In this document: positions 1 to 6,383 of the stretch, one piece after another
How the letters are laid out: each line of letters begins with the position of its first letter
Position numbering within the stretch: position 1 is the stretch's first letter
DNA from: an uncultured Spirochaetia bacterium
GTDB lineage: Bacteria > Spirochaetota > UBA4802 > JAGODF01
Reading direction: 5' to 3'
DNA length: 8,419 nt
Assembly: GCA_937967705.1 (NCBI GenBank)
Contig: CALCJG010000219.1
Location: 1-8,419 of the forward strand
Position numbers and translations under genes: made by a program
Notes under the pieces: generated by a model
What the model saw: only the letters and a program-made list of their open reading frames with translations
What the model was told of the DNA's origin: nothing
Database searches by the model: none

Positions 1-207
1 CATGGCGATGGCATGGACGCTCTTGAGATGGTTGTGAACGCCTCGCCGCTTTTTCAGGCTGATCTCGCAATAGCCGGGTTTCAACTCCCGGAAGCGGGGT
101 CGGATGGTGCGGAAATAGGGGGCCGCCAGACACACGGCCCTGGAAAACAGGTATTTACCGGCAGGCCATCCTGACAGACGCCGGTACAGGGTTAAGGCTT
201 TACTCAT
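1..207 (-). CDS. DUF4442 hotdog-fold protein, putative acyl-CoA thioesterase (partial, C-terminus beyond window)
   Basis: The 69 visible residues start at ATG 207-205, behind a strong AGGAGG Shine-Dalgarno at 219-214 with 6 nt spacing, and stay open to the left edge. The segment contains APYFRTIRPRF (residues 29-39), a PGYCEI turn (44-49) and KKRRGVHNH followed by SVHAIAM (52-69). This Arg-rich, Asn-His and Val-His-Ala-Ile-Ala pattern is what I recognise from DUF4442 proteins, a hotdog-fold family related to PaaI-type thioesterases. By family analogy it would hydrolyse or bind an acyl-CoA or similar thioester in the cytoplasm; the substrate cannot be read from the sequence. The gene lies 27 bp downstream of the MarR gene on the same strand and is probably co-transcribed with it, so it is a likely target of that regulator. 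Family assignment is fairly secure; catalytic activity is inferred. Confidence 0.75.
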   Translation of the reverse strand, partial: MSKALTLYRRLSGWPAGKYLFSRAVCLAAPYFRTIRPRFRELKPGYCEISLKKRRGVHNHLKSVHAIAM

Positions 208-234
208 GGGGTACCTCCTCGATTATGGTCCGTT

Positions 235-657
235 TCAGACCGTAAACTTATCCAGAAAGGATGAGAGAACGCGTTTGAAGACCTCGATCTCCTCCTCCGT
301 GAAGCCTTCCTTGATCTTTTCGTTGGTCATTCGGGCCACCCTGCGCGATTTGTCCGCCTCCTGCAGGCCCCTGCGGGTGATCCGGATCAGGTATTTGCGC
401 CGGTCGGCGCTACCCTGTTCCCGCTTTACCATCTGGGCCTTTTCCAGGGCGTCGATATGCCGGGTGATGGCGGCATTGTCCACCGCGACGATGCCGCTGA
501 GATCGTTCATGGATAGGCCGTCCTGTGAGGCCAGGGAGAAGAGTATGCCCATCTGGGCCGGGCTTATCCGCACCCCGGCCCGGGAGAACTCCGATTTGAG
601 ATAGCCCTTGAGGGCGGCGCTGGCCCGGGAGATCAGGAAAAGAAGCCGGTCGTTCAT
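235..657 (-). CDS. MarR-family transcriptional regulator
   Basis: This 140-residue protein has the usual MarR length. It has an N-terminal dimerisation helix (about 3-27), then a winged helix-turn-helix: ISPAQMGILF (31-40), the helix LSMNDLSGIVAV (48-59), the recognition helix NAAITRHIDALEKAQ (61-75) and the wing with the conserved ADRRKYLIRIT (84-94). C-terminal helices (about 96-138) complete the dimer interface. MarR proteins are dimeric repressors released by small ligands, often phenolic or lipophilic acids. ATG 657 is supported by AAGGGG at 670-665 with 7 nt spacing. The gene precedes a hotdog-fold protein in the same direction, and two palindromic sites lie 18-48 bp upstream of its start, so autoregulation is likely. 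The ligand is unknown; pairing with a thioesterase-like gene hints at an acyl or aromatic acid or its CoA ester, which is an inference. Confidence 0.93.
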   Translation of the reverse strand: MNDRLLFLISRASAALKGYLKSEFSRAGVRISPAQMGILFSLASQDGLSMNDLSGIVAVDNAAITRHIDALEKAQMVKREQGSADRRKYLIRITRRGLQEADKSRRVARMTNEKIKEGFTEEEIEVFKRVLSSFLDKFTV

Positions 658-674
658 GGTGTTGCCCCTTATGT

Positions 675-705
675 ATTTGATAAGTCAAATATTGATAAAT
701 CAAAT
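675..705. promoter_or_regulatory. Tandem MarR-type operator palindromes
   Basis: Two adjacent 15-bp units match at 13 of 15 positions: TTTGATAAGTCAAAT (676-690) and ATTGATAAATCAAAT (691-705). The first contains the perfect inverted repeat ATTTGA-TAAG-TCAAAT (675-690), the second TTGAT-AA-ATCAA (692-703). Their centres are 15 bp apart. AT-rich palindromes of the TTGAT/ATCAA kind directly upstream of a marR gene are typical of the family's operators. The sites lie between the divergent MarR and SpoIIE genes. The sequence and symmetry are seen directly; binding by this MarR is inferred. Confidence 0.7.
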
Positions 706-720
706 AAATGAGGCAATAAT
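692..720 (+). promoter_or_regulatory. Sigma70-like promoter for the SpoIIE phosphatase gene, overlapped by operator
   Basis: TTGATA (692-697) and AATAAT (715-720) are separated by exactly 17 bp, each matching the -35/-10 consensus at five of six positions. Transcription would begin near 727 and leave a leader of about 78 nt before ATG 805. The -35 box is the left half of the second MarR-type palindrome, so a bound repressor would block polymerase. On the minus strand, the weaker pair TTGCCT (716-711) and AATATT (693-688), also 17 bp apart, could serve the MarR unit. Confidence 0.5.
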
Positions 721-760
721 TTTTTTCCCGGGGCTCGCATTAATAATTGTTTTTTCCCGG
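715..760. repeat. Imperfect direct repeat in the MarR-SpoIIE intergenic region
   Basis: AATAAT, a T-run and CCCGG occur twice: AATAATTTTTTTCCCGG (715-731) and AATAATTGTTTTTTCCCGG (742-760), about 28 bp apart. G-rich sequence follows both copies. The first copy includes the putative -10 box, so the repeat sits at and just after the predicted transcription start. It may be a local duplication or a paired regulatory site; I assign no function. Confidence 0.45.
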
Positions 761-788
761 CGGGGTGGGATGATTGTTATTCTAAAAC

Positions 789-802
789 CTGTGAACTGTG
801 AA
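789..802 (+). repeat. Tandem CTGTGAA heptamer just before the SpoIIE start codon
   Basis: CTGTGAA is repeated back to back at 789-795 and 796-802, ending 2 nt before ATG 805. It occupies the place where a Shine-Dalgarno would be expected; no purine-rich AGGAGG-like sequence is present. An in-frame TGA at 799-801 excludes a longer protein, so this weak context belongs to the real start. Slippage of a heptamer repeat here could alter translation efficiency but not the reading frame. Confidence 0.5.
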
Positions 803-804
803 CC

Positions 805-2667
805 ATGAATCCCTATTCCCTGATATCCCTCTTCCTGGCCCTGAATATGCTCTATATGGGCTTCTTCGTCTATGTTAAGGAACCCGGCGAGGCTCTCAAC
901 CGGACCTTTCTGGGGATCTGTTTAACCTTTGCCCTGTGGGCCTTTGCCTACGCCTTCGTCATCGCCGCCCCGGACAAGGAGACGCTACTCTTCTGGTACC
1001 GGCTCTCGGCGCTGGGCTGGTGCAATTTCGCGGGTTTTATGGTCCATTTCTCCCTTCATCTCTCGGGAAGGGGGCGGCTCCTGGAGAGGCGCTGGTTTTA
1101 CATCCCCCTCTATCTCCCCGGAGCGGTCTTTACGCTCCTGGTCTTTTCCTCCTATCCCCTGATCGCTCATGATTTCATCCGGCTGCCGGACGGTTGGTAC
1201 GAGGTGCAGTACAACACCGTCCAGTCCGCGGTCTTCGGGCTCTACTATGCGGGGTATTCCTCCCTGAGCGGCCTGATGACCATACGCTGGGCGGCCCGCA
1301 GGCCCCTGAAAAGGGAGAGGATTTACGGGAGAATCTACGGTTACGGAGTCTTCCTGACCCTGATACCGGCGGCGGTCATAAACTCCATCTTCCCGGTCAT
1401 GGAGATACGGCTGGTCCCTTCCATGGGATACTGTTTCGGCTTCTTCTGGTTTTTCATGGTGGCCTATCTCATCCTGAGGCTCAAAATGATGAACCTCAAT
1501 TCCTCCATCGCTGCGGAATCGATCATGGCCCGGATCAAGGACTCCATCATTCTGACGGACCATGACGGAAGGATGCTGAAGATCAACTCCCAGACCCTGG
1601 AGACCCTGGGGTACAGGGAAGAGGAGCTGACGGGCAGGCCCGTCGAAATACTGGGCGGAAACCAGGGGGTTATGCGGGACCTTTTTCAGCGCATGAGCAG
1701 GACCATGACCCCTACGGAGAACTTTGAGATCGATCTCGTAACCAGAGAGGGGGAGCCCGTTCCCGTCAGTCTCTCGGGTGCCACGATTGCCGACAGGGTG
1801 GGGGAGCCCCTGGGGGTGGTCATCGTGGGTTTCGACCTTCGGCCAACCCGGCGGCTCCAGGCCCTCTACGAGAACCTGGCCCAGGCCAACCGCAAGCTGG
1901 AGCACGCCCACAGAATCGCCGAGCGGGACATGAACATGGCCATCAACGTTCAGAGGGACCTCTTTCCGGCCCGGGCCCCCCAGACGGAGGACTGGGACAT
2001 CGCCTATCATTTCCAGCCCGCGGCAGGAGTCTCGGGGGATCTCTTCGATTTCTATGTCCGGGAAAACCAAATCAGCGGGGCAGGGCTCTTTGACGTCTCC
2101 GGCCACGGGATAGCCTCGGGCCTCATCACCATTCTGGCCAAGTCCCTGATCTTCCGGACCTTCAGCGGCGGTTACGGTCAGGACCTCGGGGGGATCATGA
2201 ACCAGCTCAATGACCGGATCAAGCGGGAACTGGGGCAGGTGGGCAATTACCTTACGGGGATACTGCTCCGTATAGCCGATGACAGGGTGGAGTATGCCAA
2301 CGCCGGACATCCGGACCTGCTGTTGAGAGAGGCCGCAACGGGGGAGGTCCGCGAGGTGGATATGCCGGACGGGACCCTGCGGGGTACGTTTCTGGGTATT
2401 CTGGATTTCCCCTTCCAGTTTCGCAGTTATTCCTTCCAGGTGGGGCTGGGTGATGTTCTCCTGATGTATACCGACGGCCTGACCGAGGGGGCCAATCCCC
2501 GGGGAGAACTCTACGGGACTGAGCGCCTTCGGGATTCCCTGAAGAGGGCTTCGGGGCAGGGGGCCCGGGAGATACTGGGGCAGGTGATGCGGGACTATGA
2601 AGCGTTCCTGGAAAAAGAGGAGGTCCGGGACGACCTGACAGTGCTGGTCTTCGTCCGGACCCGTTGA
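805..2667 (+). CDS. 7TM-PAS-SpoIIE (PPM-type) serine/threonine phosphatase
   Basis: The 620-residue signalling protein has seven hydrophobic helices (about 4-24, 35-55, 60-86, 96-117, 138-160, 176-196 and 205-227), resembling the N-terminal membrane domains of some histidine kinases. A PAS domain follows (about 236-345, with LTDHDGRMLKINSQTLETLGY at 250-270), then a predicted coiled coil (348-385) and a SpoIIE/PP2C phosphatase domain (385-618). The metal-binding motifs are intact: SGDLFDF (410-416, D412), DVSGHG (430-435), AGHP (500-503), YTDGLTE (555-561, D557) and RDDLTVLVF (608-616). It should therefore be an active metal-dependent phosphatase on the cytoplasmic face, controlled by membrane and PAS inputs. 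Known relatives (RsbU, RsbP, SpoIIE) dephosphorylate STAS anti-anti-sigma proteins, but no STAS or anti-sigma kinase gene is nearby. ATG 805 is the first possible start because TGA 799-801 is in frame; its Shine-Dalgarno is poor. Confidence 0.93.
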   Translation: MNPYSLISLFLALNMLYMGFFVYVKEPGEALNRTFLGICLTFALWAFAYAFVIAAPDKETLLFWYRLSALGWCNFAGFMVHFSLHLSGRGRLLERRWFYIPLYLPGAVFTLLVFSSYPLIAHDFIRLPDGWYEVQYNTVQSAVFGLYYAGYSSLSGLMTIRWAARRPLKRERIYGRIYGYGVFLTLIPAAVINSIFPVMEIRLVPSMGYCFGFFWFFMVAYLILRLKMMNLNSSIAAESIMARIKDSIILTDHDGRMLKINSQTLETLGYREEELTGRPVEILGGNQGVMRDLFQRMSRTMTPTENFEIDLVTREGEPVPVSLSGATIADRVGEPLGVVIVGFDLRPTRRLQALYENLAQANRKLEHAHRIAERDMNMAINVQRDLFPARAPQTEDWDIAYHFQPAAGVSGDLFDFYVRENQISGAGLFDVSGHGIASGLITILAKSLIFRTFSGGYGQDLGGIMNQLNDRIKRELGQVGNYLTGILLRIADDRVEYANAGHPDLLLREAATGEVREVDMPDGTLRGTFLGILDFPFQFRSYSFQVGLGDVLLMYTDGLTEGANPRGELYGTERLRDSLKRASGQGAREILGQVMRDYEAFLEKEEVRDDLTVLVFVRTR

Positions 2668-2706
2668 GTTTTGGGCGCCGATTTGCCGCGGGGGGAAATA
2701 TTGTCG

Positions 2707-2735
2707 TTGACAGGGGCGGCGCCTTTCCCTCTTAT
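2707..2735 (+). promoter_or_regulatory. Sigma70-like promoter candidate for the GNAT gene
   Basis: A perfect TTGACA -35 box (2707-2712) is followed after 17 bp by TCTTAT (2730-2735), matching TATAAT at four of six positions. It lies in the 104-bp gap between the phosphatase and acetyltransferase genes and would give a leader of about 30 nt. A 7-bp inverted repeat (GGCGCCG 2674-2680, CGGCGCC 2717-2723) flanks the -35 box; it has no T-tract and is not a convincing terminator. Confidence 0.4.
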
Positions 2736-2771
2736 CCGAAGTCGTAATGCCATAGCAGGGGAAAAACAGGA

Positions 2772-3308
2772 ATGGGAACTTCGTTCACTGCCGCCGGGCT
2801 GACGGACAGTACAATCGAGAGAGAAGAGCGGGAGATAGAGATCCTGCGGGCCGAAGACTGGGAGCGTGTCCGGGAGCGGATTCTGGTGATTGAAGAGAGT
2901 TCCTTCCCCCCGGATCTCCGCTATTCCGCCGAAGATTTCCAGCATGATCTCAGCCGGGAGGGATCCCGGTTCCTGATCCTTAAGGAGCGGGAGGTCATAC
3001 AGGGTTTTCTCCATGCCCTTCCCCTGGAAGAGCTGGATTATCTCTCCTTCGATGAGGAATGGGGCAGGGGGGATACGCTCTACGTCGTTAACATCGCCCT
3101 GATGCCCGACCTGCGGGGACGGGGCGGGGGTTCCCGCCTTCTCCGGCATCTCCTCGAAACGACTCCCTTTGTGCGATACGCCGCCCATGCCGTCTCCCCC
3201 TCGTCCCTCCGCCTCTTCTCCGGGGCCGGATTTCGGCGGGACCGGGTCTTCCCCCGCTGGATGGGAGAGCACGACGGGGTCTACATGATCTGCGACAAAA
3301 CCCTGTAA
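2772..3308 (+). CDS. GNAT-family N-acetyltransferase
   Basis: The 178-residue protein fits a single GNAT domain. After a 20-residue polar N-terminal tail, strand EIEIL (21-25) opens the fold. VVNIALMPDLRGRGGGSRLL (105-124) combines the central beta-4 strand with the acetyl-CoA pyrophosphate-binding motif A (R/Q-x-x-G-x-G/A, here RGRGGG at 115-120). SPSSLRLFSGAGFRRD (142-157) is the usual C-terminal helix with the conserved Gly-Phe. The family transfers an acetyl group from acetyl-CoA to an amine on a small molecule or protein; the substrate cannot be predicted. CAGGGG at 2756-2761 gives 10 nt spacing to ATG 2772. The first 20 residues are not part of the fold and the true start could lie later, but no better-placed start is obvious. 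It appears to have its own promoter and ends 61 bp before the AraC gene. Confidence 0.85.
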   Translation: MGTSFTAAGLTDSTIEREEREIEILRAEDWERVRERILVIEESSFPPDLRYSAEDFQHDLSREGSRFLILKEREVIQGFLHALPLEELDYLSFDEEWGRGDTLYVVNIALMPDLRGRGGGSRLLRHLLETTPFVRYAAHAVSPSSLRLFSGAGFRRDRVFPRWMGEHDGVYMICDKTL

Positions 3309-3313
3309 AATCC

Positions 3314-3341
3314 TTGACGGAACCGCGAACTCCTCTATCCT
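3314..3341 (+). promoter_or_regulatory. Sigma70-like promoter candidate for the 7TM-AraC gene
   Basis: TTGACG (3314-3319, five of six matches) and TATCCT (3336-3341, four of six) are 16 bp apart in the 61-bp gap before the AraC-type gene. The predicted transcript would begin near 3348 and have a leader of about 22 nt. This is a consensus match only. Confidence 0.33.
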
Positions 3342-3369
3342 TTCAGCATCTCCTCTCTGCCAGGGTACG

Positions 3370-4521
3370 ATGATTGAGTCAGTGGTCATATTCTTCATCC
3401 ATCTCGGGGCGGCCCTGGCGGTCATCCTGGCGACCGGCTATGCGGTGGACCGCAATCGGAGCGCCGGTCACTACATACTCGTCTTCTTCCTCCTCACGGT
3501 TGCTGCATGGCAGTTCTATCACGGGCTGATGGTTCAGGGGGTTCTCCTGAAGCACCCTAACCTGGGGCTGGTTCATGTGCCGTTCCTCTACGCTTCCGGC
3601 CCCATGCTCTACTTCTTTTCCCGTTTTCTCACCAGGGACGGTTTTGTCTTCCGGGCACGGGACGGCCTGCATTTTATTCCCTCGCTGCTCATCGCCCTGA
3701 TGCTGATCCCCTTCTATGTCAAGAGCGCCGCGGAAAAGCGGGCCTTCCTGGAGAACCCCATCGGACTGGGCAGCGGCAATTCCGCCATATCGGCCTATTC
3801 CGTCATGATCCTCCTCATCTTGGCGGCGGTGGTGGCCTATATCGTCCTCTTCTGGAGGAGCAGCCGGGTGGTGCTGGAAAAACGGGGCCTCCGCCTCAAC
3901 CGGAGCACCTATCTCTCCCTGGCCATCATCGCCCTCAATTATTTCGTGGTCATCATGTACTTTGCCGGTTTTCTCTTCTATCATCTCCTCTCCCTGGACC
4001 GGTCCTTCTACGACCGCCTCATCACCGCCATATCCCTCATGGTGACCGTCATGGTCTACCTCATCTTCCTCATGGGGCGCCGCTACGTAAACTATTTCAG
4101 CCAGTCCCAGAGGGATGCCCGCAGGATACGGTATGCCCGCTCCAGAATAACCGGCCTGGACGTGGAGGAGATCATCGGGAGGCTGGATGACCTCATGACC
4201 CGGGAGAAGATCTTCTGCGACGAGGATCTGAGCCTCAAGAGGCTCGCCGATGAACTGGCCATAGCCCCGCATCAGCTTTCCCAGATACTGAACGAGCGCC
4301 TGGCGAAAAACTTCAACACCTACATCAACGAATACCGGGTGCGGGAGGCCGGGCAACTTCTCCGGGAGGAACCGGAAAGGACCATCTCATCCATAGCCTA
4401 CGCGGTGGGTTTCAATACGATGTCCTCCTTCTATAACTGGTTCTGCAAGATACAGGAGGCTTCCCCCGTGCAGTACCGGCAGAAGACCCCGGGTTTGCCC
4501 GATCCCGGGGAAGAGGAGTGA
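3370..4521 (+). CDS. Membrane-anchored 7TM-AraC family transcriptional regulator
   Basis: The 383-residue protein has seven predicted membrane helices (about 4-24, 34-56, 68-86, 100-118, 142-163, 181-206, 217-236) followed by an AraC/XylS DNA-binding domain (about 265-372). Loops after helices 1, 3 and 5 and the tail after helix 7 are rich in Arg/Lys (DRNR, TRDGFVFRARD, WRSSRVVLEKRGLRLNR, GRRYV). The other loops are less positive, so the positive-inside rule puts the N-terminus outside and the DNA-binding domain in the cytoplasm. Both AraC helix-turn-helices are visible: LSLKRLADELAIAPHQLSQIL (287-307) and ISSIAYAVGFNTMSSFYNWF (339-358), with SPVQYR (365-370) closing the domain. It should be a one-component sensor that binds DNA while tethered to the membrane. 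The signal is unknown. YASGPMLYFF (74-83) is a conserved-looking membrane motif. The Shine-Dalgarno (CAGGG, 3361-3365) is close and modest. Its neighbour, the acyl-CoA ligase, is a possible target. Confidence 0.92.
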   Translation: MIESVVIFFIHLGAALAVILATGYAVDRNRSAGHYILVFFLLTVAAWQFYHGLMVQGVLLKHPNLGLVHVPFLYASGPMLYFFSRFLTRDGFVFRARDGLHFIPSLLIALMLIPFYVKSAAEKRAFLENPIGLGSGNSAISAYSVMILLILAAVVAYIVLFWRSSRVVLEKRGLRLNRSTYLSLAIIALNYFVVIMYFAGFLFYHLLSLDRSFYDRLITAISLMVTVMVYLIFLMGRRYVNYFSQSQRDARRIRYARSRITGLDVEEIIGRLDDLMTREKIFCDEDLSLKRLADELAIAPHQLSQILNERLAKNFNTYINEYRVREAGQLLREEPERTISSIAYAVGFNTMSSFYNWFCKIQEASPVQYRQKTPGLPDPGEEE

Positions 4522-4590
4522 TTCCCCCCGCGTAAACATCTCCGAAATCATAATTCTGGAACGGGCGTCACTCAAATTTCATGATCCCGG

Positions 4591-4619
4591 ATGACAGGGA
4601 ACCGCTTTGGCTTTATATT
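4591..4619 (+). promoter_or_regulatory. Sigma70-like promoter for the acyl-CoA synthetase gene
   Basis: ATGACA (4591-4596) and TATATT (4614-4619) are exactly 17 bp apart and each matches the consensus at five of six positions. Transcription from near 4626 would leave a leader of about 44 nt before ATG 4670, with AAGGGG at 4657-4662. It also argues against the upstream in-frame TTG 4607, which would lie before the transcription start. Confidence 0.5.
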
Positions 4620-4669
4620 ACGCCTGTGGTCTTTGTTGGTACGGTACATTAAAAATAAGGGGTGTGATG

Positions 4670-6367
4670 ATGAACGAGGAAAAGAACAGACTCTGCCGGA
4701 AGATGTACGAGGAACTCCTGCCCAACATGGCGGATTACGTGTCCCTCTATGCCCGGCAGCGGCCGGGGGATATCGCCCTGATCGAGCACAACACCGGGGA
4801 GAAGGTGAACTGGAAGACCTTTGAGAGATCGGTTTCCGCCTTCGCGGCCAAGCTCCTCTCCCTGGGGCTCAAACGAGGGGACGTGGTGGCCACATCCCTG
4901 CCTCTATTGAAGGAACATGTCTATCTTCTCTATGCCTGCTGCCGCATCGGGGTGATTGCGGCCCCGCTGGACCTCCGGCTCAAGACAGCGGAGATCAGCT
5001 ACTGCCTGGAGCGCATCAAGCCCAAGATCTATTTCTTTCTGGGGAAGACCCCGGTGGCGGATTTCCGGCCCATGATCGCCGAGGTGATGAAGACCGCTCC
5101 CTACGTAAAGCACTGGGTGCAGTTCCAGAAAGAGCCGGACCTGATCATGGAGGGGGCCGTGGGGATTACGGCCTTCGTGAAGGACATCAAGAAGGTATTC
5201 CTCAAGAGCCTCCTGACGGGTTCCGTGAAAAAGGCGCGAAAGACCGTCAGCAAGCGGGACGCCTGCCTGATCATCTTTACCACCGGCTCAACCGGTTCCC
5301 CCAAGCCGGCCCTCATCTGCCACGAGAACATCCTGATCCAGAACATCGGGCTGGCCGTCGCCTTTGAGCTGAAGTATCAGGACCGCATGCTCATCAACCT
5401 GCCGCCCTCCCATGTGGGATGCACCACCGAACAGCTGGCCACCACGGTCTTCGGCGGGGGCACCGGGGTCCTGCTGCACATCTTCGATCCGGAAAAGAGC
5501 CTGGAGGCCATTCAGCAGCACAAGGTGACCGTCATAGGGCAGATCCCGGCCCTCTTCAATATGGAATGGCGCCTGGCCAACTATGAGAGCTTCGATCTTT
5601 CCTCCCTGCGCTTTGTGCTCTACGGGGGACAGGCGGTTTCCAAGGAGTTTCTGCAGAAGATGCGGAAAATGGCCCCTAGGATGGGAACAGGCCTCGGGCT
5701 CACCGAGACGGCGGGCTTCTGCACCTACACCGACGTGGATGCGGATATCGACGACATCGTCAAGGGCATCGGATTCGACATGCCCCTGACGCCCCTGACC
5801 ATCCGCGAGGGGATGAAGCCGGACGGTTCCGCCGGGGCGGTCAAGGCTAAAGGGGAGATAGGGGAGATCTGTTTCTCCGGCCCGCAGATCTTCCTGGGGT
5901 ACCTGGGGGATGTGGCTAACACCCGCAAGCCCGTCTCCACCGACGGGGTCTGCTACACCGGCGACCTGGGCTTTTACGACGACGAGGGCCTGCACTTCTC
6001 GGGGAGGGCCAAGATGGTAATCAAGCCCAAGGGCTACCAGGTCTTCCCGGACGACGTGGTCAACCATATATCGAAGAAGCTGGACCAGAGGGCGGTCCAG
6101 ATCGCCTGCGTGGGGGTGGAGCACGAAATCTTCAGCGAGGCCATCATGGTCTTCGTGGAGGCGGCGGAGGGACAGAACCTGACCGCCGGGGACGTGATGG
6201 AGGCCTGCCAGGACATCGCCGCCTACGCGCGCCCCAGCCATGTTGAGATACTGAAGCCCGGGACCATGCCCCTCAACCGGGTGGCCAAGGTGGACCTCCT
6301 GATCCTGAAGGAGAGGGGCAGAGAGATCGTCCAGAGACTCCGCTCGGAGGGGGGCTGGGACAAATAG
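4670..6367 (+). CDS. AMP-dependent acyl-CoA synthetase / ligase (ANL superfamily)
   Basis: Starting at ATG 4670 the protein has 565 residues, normal for an acyl-CoA ligase. ANL core motifs are in order: A3 P-loop TTGSTGSPK (204-212), A5 GLTETAG (343-349, T345 and E346), A7 YTGDLG (429-434, D432), A8 SGRAKMVIKPKGYQVFP (444-460, R446, and K448 at the hinge position where Asp or Lys is usual) and A10 PLNRVAK (534-540) with the catalytic-type lysine K540. The large domain is about 1-445 and the small lid domain 446-565. The enzyme should activate a carboxylic acid with ATP and pass it to CoA; whether the acid is a long-chain fatty acid or another acid is not evident. Start choice: AAGGGG (4657-4662) is 7 nt from ATG 4670 and 4 nt from ATG 4667; an upstream in-frame TTG at 4607 would add 21 residues without a ribosome site. 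It converges on a YhhN-like gene 15 bp away. Confidence 0.93.
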   Translation: MNEEKNRLCRKMYEELLPNMADYVSLYARQRPGDIALIEHNTGEKVNWKTFERSVSAFAAKLLSLGLKRGDVVATSLPLLKEHVYLLYACCRIGVIAAPLDLRLKTAEISYCLERIKPKIYFFLGKTPVADFRPMIAEVMKTAPYVKHWVQFQKEPDLIMEGAVGITAFVKDIKKVFLKSLLTGSVKKARKTVSKRDACLIIFTTGSTGSPKPALICHENILIQNIGLAVAFELKYQDRMLINLPPSHVGCTTEQLATTVFGGGTGVLLHIFDPEKSLEAIQQHKVTVIGQIPALFNMEWRLANYESFDLSSLRFVLYGGQAVSKEFLQKMRKMAPRMGTGLGLTETAGFCTYTDVDADIDDIVKGIGFDMPLTPLTIREGMKPDGSAGAVKAKGEIGEICFSGPQIFLGYLGDVANTRKPVSTDGVCYTGDLGFYDDEGLHFSGRAKMVIKPKGYQVFPDDVVNHISKKLDQRAVQIACVGVEHEIFSEAIMVFVEAAEGQNLTAGDVMEACQDIAAYARPSHVEILKPGTMPLNRVAKVDLLILKERGREIVQRLRSEGGWDK

Positions 6368-6383
6368 CCCGCCCCCGGGGGCT
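6366..6383. terminator. GC-rich palindrome between convergent genes, possible bidirectional terminator
   Basis: GCCCCCGGGGGC (6371-6382) is a perfect 12-bp palindrome filling the 15-bp gap between the ligase stop and the stop of the YhhN-like gene. The flanks also allow AGCCC (6366-6370) to pair with GGGCT (6379-6383). Position and symmetry suit a bidirectional terminator, but no T-tract follows on either strand, so the call is weak. Confidence 0.3.

Noticed and set aside
608..808. Short plus-strand frame ending over the phosphatase start
   Set aside because: It begins inside the MarR gene on the opposite strand, crosses the operator and promoter, and has no ribosome site or known motif.
985..2310. 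441-residue open frame on the minus strand inside the phosphatase gene
   Set aside because: It is opposite a gene with complete PAS and SpoIIE motifs; its translation is Pro/Gly/His/Asp-rich with no recognisable domain, as expected from antisense of GC-rich coding DNA.
2595..3425. 276-residue minus-strand frame spanning the GNAT gene
   Set aside because: It overlaps three plus-strand features including a clear GNAT domain and shows no domain of its own.
3379..4356. 325-residue minus-strand frame inside the 7TM-AraC gene
   Set aside because: Composition is Glu/Gly/His/Asp-rich, the mirror of hydrophobic codons on the opposite strand; no domain is recognisable.
4507..4527. GGGGAA/TTCCCC inverted repeat at the end of the AraC gene
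   Set aside because: The stem is six pairs with a 9-nt loop and no T-tract, and half lies in coding sequence; not enough for a terminator call.
5288..6241. 317-residue open frame on the minus strand inside the acyl-CoA ligase gene
   Set aside because: Antisense to all core ANL motifs; low-complexity composition and no recognisable fold.
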